Origin: Bacteriovoracaceae bacterium UBA2394
GTDB taxonomy: Bacteria; Bdellovibrionota; UBA2394
Length of the DNA: 10,882 nt
Direction: 5' to 3'
Assembly (NCBI GenBank): GCA_002343335.1
Contig: DDSI01000227.1
Location: 1 to 10,882 of the forward strand
Under the pieces are notes generated by a model that was not told where the DNA came from, did not search any database, and worked only from the letters and a program-made list of their open reading frames with translations. Below, in pieces: positions 5,866 through 10,882 of the stretch (its first letter is position 1; every line of letters begins with the position of its first letter). Made by a program: the position numbers and the translations under genes.

Positions 5866-7257
5866 GTGATTTTTACCATTTTATTAAGCTCAGTCATTGC
5901 GGTGGTGCCTTCGAAAATTGAAAACCTTAAGAAAGCCCTAAAACCTTGGGGATCAGAGGCGGGATTTTCTCTCGTCGATTCAAAGAAGCGAGAAATTTTT
6001 CAACACAATGGCCATGAATTCTACACGCCTGCAAGTATTGCCAAAATGATCTCAATGGCTTGCTCGCTGAAAGAGCTTGGCCCTCAATACCAATTTCAAA
6101 CAAAGTTTGGAGCGACCGGATCCATTACGCCCGGTGGGGTTTTACAGGGCGATCTCGTCATTGAGGGGCTGGGCGATCCCACCTTCGTCATAGAAAATCT
6201 CAAGGAGAACTTGGAACGACTTTTTGTGGTGATGGGCGTTCGAGAAATCAAAGGAAGTCTAATTTTTTTGAATCGGTATTTTGAAAAAAATACTTACGAA
6301 ATTGCCGATGGTTTTGAAGGAGATTCAAGTCGGGCCTTTACGGCGCGGCTAACGAGTAGTCCGCTCAACTTCAATTCCTTTTCCGTGTGGGTCTCGGGTC
6401 GTACGGGTTTCGCACGTGCCGAAATTTTACCCAAAGACGTGTGGGATATAAAAGTCTCTAATCATTTGACCGTGCATCCGGGCGCCCCCAATGTGCAAAT
6501 CAATTATCCTGTCGGAAAGAATGGACTCTCCGTTTCGGGGGGAATCTCGAGAGAAATGGAACCCCGAGCGTGGTACCGATCGCTTCCGGATCCTTATGGA
6601 AGTTTTGCGCGGCTTGTGACTCGCATTTGGGATGAGCTTGGGGGAACATGGACCGCTCCGAAGTATCAGGTCGTAAGCACACCGCTCAATTACACACTTC
6701 TATTCACGCATCTCTCTCAACCGCTTTCTAAGATCATGATGGACATCAATAAACTTTCTACGAACTTCGCTGCGGAAATGGTTTTGATGGCTGCGGCGAG
6801 CGGAGGTGGCAAGAGATCGACCTCGCCCGAAAAGGCAGTCAGTTATTTGCGGAGTTGTATTGAGAGTTTTCCCGGCGATGCGAAGGGTTTGATTCTTGGG
6901 AATGCATCCGGTCTTTCTCGTGAGGCAAAAATTCGACCGTCGAGCTTCGCAGGATTTTTACAAGAGATTCCTTCCACAAATGTTTGGCCCGAGTACGCGT
7001 CTACACTTTCTGTGTTGGGGCGCGATGGTACGACCAAATCTCGAATGAAAGAATTTGAAGGACGAGCTCGCCTAAAAACAGGCTCCCTTTCCACCGTGAA
7101 GTCCCTCGCGGGTTATGTATTTCCGAAATTTGAAGCGGCACCCATGAGCTTTGTGCTGGTGGTGGAGTGTAAGACGGCGTCTTGTACGCCCCAGCGCATT
7201 CGCGGACTGGAAGATCAAGTTTTGGAAACCCTTCTCTCTTGGGGTCCTGAAGAATGA
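5866..7257 (+). CDS. dacB: D-alanyl-D-alanine carboxypeptidase/endopeptidase, PBP4 type
   Basis: This is a low-molecular-mass penicillin-binding protein (class C, peptidase S13) that trims stem peptides and cleaves D,D-crosslinks of peptidoglycan in the periplasm. All three catalytic motifs are present: S57-I-A-K60, S298-T-N300 and K404-T-G406. The 241-residue gap between the first two is close to that of E. coli PBP4, so the inserted domains appear full length. Also typical are N-A-S-G-L-S-R (346-352) and G-R-D-G-T (385-389). Total length (463) suits the family. The start is a GTG at 5866, forced by an in-frame stop at 5854, with only a weak GAG upstream; the signal sequence (residues 2-14) is short and has no positive charge before it, which is odd. 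The gene follows the mutase by 44 bp and overlaps the next by 4 bp. Bdellovibrio uses PBP4 enzymes to round up prey; this copy may instead serve self-wall maintenance. Confidence 0.93.
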   Translation: MIFTILLSSVIAVVPSKIENLKKALKPWGSEAGFSLVDSKKREIFQHNGHEFYTPASIAKMISMACSLKELGPQYQFQTKFGATGSITPGGVLQGDLVIEGLGDPTFVIENLKENLERLFVVMGVREIKGSLIFLNRYFEKNTYEIADGFEGDSSRAFTARLTSSPLNFNSFSVWVSGRTGFARAEILPKDVWDIKVSNHLTVHPGAPNVQINYPVGKNGLSVSGGISREMEPRAWYRSLPDPYGSFARLVTRIWDELGGTWTAPKYQVVSTPLNYTLLFTHLSQPLSKIMMDINKLSTNFAAEMVLMAAASGGGKRSTSPEKAVSYLRSCIESFPGDAKGLILGNASGLSREAKIRPSSFAGFLQEIPSTNVWPEYASTLSVLGRDGTTKSRMKEFEGRARLKTGSLSTVKSLAGYVFPKFEAAPMSFVLVVECKTASCTPQRIRGLEDQVLETLLSWGPEE

Positions 7258-8000
7258 GTTCAACCGAGAAACGTCTTCTCAATATAGCGCATCGAGGATT
7301 TTCCTCCGCTTTTCCGGAAAATACTCTGCTTGCGTTCGATGAGGGAATGAAGGCGGGAGCGGATGGATTCGAATGCGATTTGAGATTATCGGCGGATGGA
7401 CATGTCGTGGTGTTTCACGATGACGATCTTGTAAGACTCTGCGGACGGTTGGGCTCGATTGAAAAACTGACGTGGAAAGAAATCCAAACGCTGAAAGTAA
7501 AAAATAAGGCGCCCATTCCTTCGCTCGAGCAATTGCTCACCGATTTTCATACGACGCGAATCAATTTAGAAATTAAGAGATCTGATCGTGAACCCGTGCT
7601 TGTTGAGGCGGTACTTCGAGAGCTCACGAAAATTCGTCCGAAGGGTAAAATCTTATTTTCCTCATTCTCCGCTTCTATCCTTCGTTGTCTGAGACTCATG
7701 GATGCCGAGGGAAAGCTCGGAGACTTAGGCATTCTCGTGGAGAAGGAAGAGATCAATGAGCTGGCCGCACTCACTCAAGAACTACGCCCGGCCACTTGGA
7801 ATGTTCCGAAGCAGATTCTTGACGCGAACCTGAAGGGCCTTGGCGGATCGCTCAAACTTCCGCCGTTATGGGTTTGGACATTGGAGGATCCTGGGCTCTG
7901 GAAGCGAGTTTTAGATTCCGATCTTCCTTTTGAGGCCATCATTACCAACCGCCCGGACGCGCTAAAAGCGTTCCTCGACGCAGAGATGGCAGACAAGTAA
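7254..8000 (+). CDS. glycerophosphodiester phosphodiesterase, cytosolic
   Basis: This enzyme hydrolyses glycerophosphodiesters (from deacylated phospholipids) to sn-glycerol 3-phosphate and an alcohol. The 248-residue protein is a complete single GDPD TIM barrel. His13-Arg14 in A-H-R-G, the P-E-N-T motif (21-24), Glu40 and Asp42 in F-E-C-D-L-R, His55 in V-F-H-D, and Glu106/Lys108 in L-E-I-K supply the acid-base and metal-binding residues. The C-terminal W-V-W-T-L (206-210) and I-I-T-N-R-P (229-234) motifs match the family. There is no signal peptide, so it resembles cytosolic UgpQ rather than periplasmic GlpQ. Its ATG overlaps the TGA of dacB in an ATGA sequence with no separate strong ribosome-binding site, implying translational coupling. 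Together with dacB it hints at envelope recycling. Confidence 0.93.
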   Translation: MSSTEKRLLNIAHRGFSSAFPENTLLAFDEGMKAGADGFECDLRLSADGHVVVFHDDDLVRLCGRLGSIEKLTWKEIQTLKVKNKAPIPSLEQLLTDFHTTRINLEIKRSDREPVLVEAVLRELTKIRPKGKILFSSFSASILRCLRLMDAEGKLGDLGILVEKEEINELAALTQELRPATWNVPKQILDANLKGLGGSLKLPPLWVWTLEDPGLWKRVLDSDLPFEAIITNRPDALKAFLDAEMADK

Positions 8001-8003
8001 TTT

Positions 8004-8010
8004 AGGAGAG
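8004..8010 (+). promoter_or_regulatory. unusually close ribosome-binding site
   Basis: AGGAG (8004-8008) is only two bases from the ATG at 8011, shorter than the usual five to nine. The protein's conserved N-terminal I-F-x-Y-x-D-Y-R motif begins at residue 11, so a later start is excluded. Efficiency may depend on ribosomes arriving from the phosphodiesterase stop codon 10 bp upstream. Confidence 0.55.
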
Positions 8011-8889
8011 ATGAACGCGACGGTTTCCGAAGGCGTCGATATTTTCGGTTATCTCGATTACCGAGCCTATTGTCGCGACTTCTACCAATGGAAAAAGAAA
8101 ACGGAAGACGCTTTTTCCTTCCGCGCTTTTGCAAAGAAGGCGGATGTTGCGAGCTCCTATTTGAAGCATGTCATCGATGGAACTCGCAATCTCTCGAGTG
8201 AGATGTCGATTAAGTTTGGGCATGGCATGGGACTTAGCGCGAAGGAAATCGACTATTTCGAAAATCTCGTGCGCTTCAATCAGGCCGTCTCTCTTGAAGA
8301 AAAAACATTGCAGTTCGATCGTCTTCGTCGAAAGCGCGCTCGTGCACTCAAGCCCATCGGATTAACAGAAGCGATCAGCTTGCTTAGCCACTGGTACGTG
8401 CTGGCCATTAAGGAATTGGTTGTAAATTTTAACACCGATGACCCAAAGGTGATTCAGAGAGTATTGAGGAAGCGCCTCAGTGAAGCACTCATTCAAAAGA
8501 CGATCGAAGATTTACAAAAGATGGAGTGGCTTTTCCAAAAGGATGGCCGCTGGATGTCCCAAGCTTCGCAAATTCAATTCCCCGATGAAGTAAAAAGTTA
8601 TTTGATACGGTCTTATCATCGACAGATGTTGGACTTAGCGGCGGGAGCCTTGGATGATGAATTAGACGAGAGAGAATATGGCGCCATGATGTTCACTCTG
8701 CCGAAAGCTCAACTGCCAGCGCTGAAAGAAAGAATTAAGGAGCTTGAAAAAGATATCATCAGCTTTGTGCAAGACGTAGGATCTCGTGCGAACGATGATG
8801 ACGAGTTGAAGGTTTACCATTTGGGGATCCAGTGTTTTTCACTGCAGAAATCTGGTTCCCTCGTAAAGGAGTCAAGCGATGCAAATTAG
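8011..8889 (+). CDS. TIGR02147 family protein (DUF4423), putative regulator
   Basis: This 292-residue protein matches from memory the TIGR02147/DUF4423 family, expanded in Fibrobacter and Bdellovibrio relatives and without a proven function. Signature parts are I-F-G-Y-L-D-Y-R-A-Y (11-20), S-F-R-A-F-A-K-K-A (36-44) with G-T-R-N-L-S (57-62) and a long helix to F-E-N-L-V-R-F-N-Q-A (83-92), H-W-Y-V-L-A-I-K-E-L (127-136), and V-Y-H-L-G-I-Q-C-F-S-L near the C-terminus. Residues 36-76 look like an XRE-type helix-turn-helix and about 140-185 like a winged helix (L-Q-K-M-E-W-L-F-Q-K-D-G-R-W), so DNA binding is likely. There is no signal peptide. It starts 10 bp after the phosphodiesterase gene and its last 11 bp overlap the lipoprotein gene, tying the two together. 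Regulation of that gene or of the operon is a reasonable guess. Confidence 0.88.
   Translation: MNATVSEGVDIFGYLDYRAYCRDFYQWKKKTEDAFSFRAFAKKADVASSYLKHVIDGTRNLSSEMSIKFGHGMGLSAKEIDYFENLVRFNQAVSLEEKTLQFDRLRRKRARALKPIGLTEAISLLSHWYVLAIKELVVNFNTDDPKVIQRVLRKRLSEALIQKTIEDLQKMEWLFQKDGRWMSQASQIQFPDEVKSYLIRSYHRQMLDLAAGALDDELDEREYGAMMFTLPKAQLPALKERIKELEKDIISFVQDVGSRANDDDELKVYHLGIQCFSLQKSGSLVKESSDAN
8865..8871 (+). promoter_or_regulatory. strong ribosome-binding site inside the TIGR02147 gene
   Basis: AAAGGAG lies seven bases before the ATG at 8879 and within the last codons of the upstream gene. It fixes the lipoprotein start and shows that the 11 bp overlap is genuine, not an overextended call. Confidence 0.8.
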
Positions 8890-10222
8890 AAACAAATTGA
8901 GTTTTGCGGCCTGTGGGGTTTTGGCAGTTGGAATGATGCTGAGTTTGGAATCCTGTATTTCGGAAACCTCGAATGAGGGTGTGGTCATTATTGGCAATGG
9001 CGCTGACGATTCTCAAAAATCCATTTTAGCTCTGAATGCAGAAGGACCGCGAATGGAAGAAACTTTTGTGGTGGATGAACTTGGCATTCGCCCCTTTTTA
9101 ACGGACGAAAAAAAGGCGATGTCCTCAGAGACTGCATGGATTCCGACTGCGGCAGAAGCCCCCTCCGTGAATATCGAATGGTTGGCGGGGGCCGCAGCCG
9201 ATTCCTACGTCTTTAAAATTCAGGATCGAGTCTCTCTCGAATTGCCAGAAGGCGAGGAGGTAAATCCCTGCCAGTTCTTTAGAAAGAATGTAAATACCGG
9301 CGAGCTGACCTGTGAAGCAAAGTTAGAAAAAATCGGAGCGAAGCGGCTAGTGGCAGAACCCAAATACATGCACGACGGCTCCTTCTATAATCTGGAAGCT
9401 CAAAAACAGCTGACTTATCGACGGGTGGACGGCAAAAAATTTGCGATCGCTGAAAGGGTCGACGAATTTTATCTGGAGCACGCAGGAAATTTATTTTTAC
9501 GTCGCGGAACTCAGTGGACGTGGATCTCTACCACGGACCTTAGAAAATGGAATGGAGAGAAACGACTTGTCGAAACCATTCTTCCAAACCCCATTTATCT
9601 CTTCCAAAATAGCGCGCTCGAGGTCCGCTATATTCGAAGAGGTGAAATCTTTGGGTTCAATAACGCTGCAGAAAAATTCGAACCTCTGAACAAAATTACA
9701 AATGAACAAGTTCCATTTGTCCAAAATGTGGAATTGAAGCCAGTCGGACGAGATAAGGGGGGAGTTTTCATTGTCACTCAATCCGAGAATCTCGGAACTC
9801 CATCTCGATTGTTGCGTTTATCGGATGAGGGCTTAGAGGTTATCCGCGAAGGAGGAACGGCTATTCCTCGGCGGATGATGGTAGGAGGTCCAGACGCTTC
9901 TCGCTATTTACTTGTTTCCGACGAAGGAGAGCTCACCGTTGCGGAAACATGCGGGCGCAAGGAAGACGCAAGATGGGTTTGCGAGTTGGCCAAGGTTAAT
10001 CAACCAAATCTAAAGGATGCTGTTGTTTGGAAAGAGCACATCCTTGCGATATTTCAGAGAGATTTAGATCTCGTAGCCACCCTGACGAAAATTAAATCTT
10101 CAGACGAGGCGATCGAAGAGCCGAAAGAATTTGTTCTAGAAAATGGACGGTTCAAAGAGCTTCGTCTGTTTCATACTTTTCCCGCTTGGGAAAAAGCTGA
10201 AACTCCTGTGAAGAATCTTTAA
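8879..10222 (+). CDS. putative lipoprotein of unknown function
   Basis: I do not recognise a family for this 447-residue protein. Residues 1-25 form a signal sequence (R4, K6; hydrophobic 8-22) ending in L-E-S-Cys26, an imperfect type II lipobox, so it is probably a lipidated envelope protein. Residues 30-100 look flexible and acidic. From about 170 to 430 there are recurring short strands separated by Gly/Asp/Asn turns, such as Y-L-E-H-A-G-N-L-F-L (198-207), I-R-R-G-E-I-F-G-F (252-260), G-G-V-F-I-V-T (294-300) and Y-L-L-V-S-D-E-G-E-L (343-352). This suggests a beta-propeller-like fold (inference). Two close cysteine pairs (131/145 and 358/368) could form disulfides. Its start overlaps the TIGR02147 gene by 11 bp and its stop overlaps the opposing barrel gene by 4 bp. 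It is the last gene of the plus-strand run. Confidence 0.8.
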   Translation: MQIRNKLSFAACGVLAVGMMLSLESCISETSNEGVVIIGNGADDSQKSILALNAEGPRMEETFVVDELGIRPFLTDEKKAMSSETAWIPTAAEAPSVNIEWLAGAAADSYVFKIQDRVSLELPEGEEVNPCQFFRKNVNTGELTCEAKLEKIGAKRLVAEPKYMHDGSFYNLEAQKQLTYRRVDGKKFAIAERVDEFYLEHAGNLFLRRGTQWTWISTTDLRKWNGEKRLVETILPNPIYLFQNSALEVRYIRRGEIFGFNNAAEKFEPLNKITNEQVPFVQNVELKPVGRDKGGVFIVTQSENLGTPSRLLRLSDEGLEVIREGGTAIPRRMMVGGPDASRYLLVSDEGELTVAETCGRKEDARWVCELAKVNQPNLKDAVVWKEHILAIFQRDLDLVATLTKIKSSDEAIEEPKEFVLENGRFKELRLFHTFPAWEKAETPVKNL

Positions 10223-10882
10223 AATTGATAGCCGAACGAGAAGGCGCCCGAGAGCGTCGTGAAAAAGATTTCATTTCGCACGTAAAGTCCCTGATAAAAC
10301 GGAATTTGCAGTGCTGTTCCGTGTCGCATGAACTGTTTATTGATATACGGCTCGGTCGCGGACATGACCGCATAAGTGTATTGAAAAATGTAGCTCATCT
10401 GCATGTTCGTCTGTCGGTGATAAATTCCTAGGCATGACTGAGCCGTGAATGCCATGACTTCTGGCTTATTGAATGTCCGCATGAAAGTTCCGGTCACAGA
10501 CAGCGCCGGAATCAAATCGAAATAAATTTCTCCAGCAAGATCGAGAAGCTGATAGCCCGCTGAGGCGTAGACTGAAGTAATGTGGTGATCGTAAATCGAT
10601 TGCGAGAGTCCGCCTTCCACGTGAAAACCAAAGGGAAGGCCGACGCCACCTTTGCCGTAAATGGAGTGGTAGTAATTCGGACTGCTTCCATTGCTCGTAT
10701 AATTACGAACGATTTCCTCTTTAATATCTGTGACTTGATACCCTAGTTCCAAATGCGGAATGAAAGCCCCCGGGAGTTTCGCACGTGTCTCAGATTTGAG
10801 AAGCGGCAAGGTTGCGGCTTCAACGACCGATTTCAACTGTCGACCTGCGGCGGGATCGCCAGAGTTGATGGCTTGTTGAATG
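10219..10882 (-). CDS. predicted outer-membrane beta-barrel protein, N-terminus off the window
   Basis: The reading frame is open from the right edge to a TAA at 10219-10221; 220 residues are visible and the start and signal peptide lie outside. A TTG at 10836 could be called a start, but the frame continues upstream without a stop. The first visible part (I-Q-Q-A-I-N-S-G-D-P-A-A-G-R-Q) is helical and soluble-looking. From about A-F-I-P-H-L-E-L-G-Y onward it becomes alternating amphipathic strands rich in Tyr, Phe and Gly. It ends F-S-F-G-Y-Q-F, with the terminal Phe typical of BAM-inserted barrels. No specific family is recognised. It is convergent with, and overlaps, the lipoprotein gene by four bases; there is no terminator hairpin between them. 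Confidence 0.75.
   Translation of the reverse strand, partial: IQQAINSGDPAAGRQLKSVVEAATLPLLKSETRAKLPGAFIPHLELGYQVTDIKEEIVRNYTSNGSSPNYYHSIYGKGGVGLPFGFHVEGGLSQSIYDHHITSVYASAGYQLLDLAGEIYFDLIPALSVTGTFMRTFNKPEVMAFTAQSCLGIYHRQTNMQMSYIFQYTYAVMSATEPYINKQFMRHGTALQIPFYQGLYVRNEIFFTTLSGAFSFGYQF

Noticed and set aside
1..10882. CRISPR arrays, tRNAs, rRNA, insertion sequences
   Set aside because: No regularly spaced repeats, no cloverleaf-like segment, no transposase frame or terminal inverted repeats were seen on reading both strands.

Overview
The window carries eleven protein-coding genes (one cut by the right edge). Its mix suggests a bacterium of the Bdellovibrionota (Bdellovibrio-like). The main pointers are a TIGR02147/DUF4423-type protein, known mainly from Fibrobacter and Bdellovibrio relatives, and an outer-membrane barrel of the type shared by Myxococcus and Bdellovibrio beside a TPR protein. 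A moderate GC content (by eye) and many exported envelope proteins also fit. This is inference from gene content; no rRNA, tRNA, mobile element or CRISPR array is visible.

Left part (1-1241): a tiny secreted two-cysteine protein (113-274) ends at a textbook intrinsic terminator. It is followed by a membrane-anchored alpha/beta hydrolase of the BEM46/ABHD13 kind (396-1232), whose stop codon lies in the loop of a second hairpin terminator. That terminator also serves the convergent gene to its right.

Minus-strand block (1270-4233): reading right to left, an OMP_myx_plus-like outer-membrane barrel (3586-4233), a periplasmic TPR protein with a conserved aromatic C-terminus (2329-3558), and after a 213 bp gap another predicted outer-membrane barrel (1270-2115). 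The first two probably form an operon and may act together at the envelope.

Plus-strand block (4250-10222): five tightly packed genes, namely the stand-alone catalytic subunit of methylmalonyl-CoA mutase, a PBP4-type D,D-carboxypeptidase/endopeptidase (dacB), a cytosolic glycerophosphodiester phosphodiesterase, the TIGR02147 putative regulator, and an unrecognised lipoprotein. Spacings are 44 bp, a 4 bp overlap, 10 bp and an 11 bp overlap, so at least the last four are probably co-translated. The lipoprotein gene meets, tail to tail and overlapping by 4 bp, a minus-strand outer-membrane barrel gene (10219 to the right edge).

The most striking non-coding structure is at the divergent start between the two blocks. 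Only 16 bp separate the start codons, and three palindromes (4198-4209, 4211-4220, 4233-4247) lie within 50 bp. The pairing of the TIGR02147 protein with a lipoprotein of unknown function is the best candidate for an undescribed functional module.
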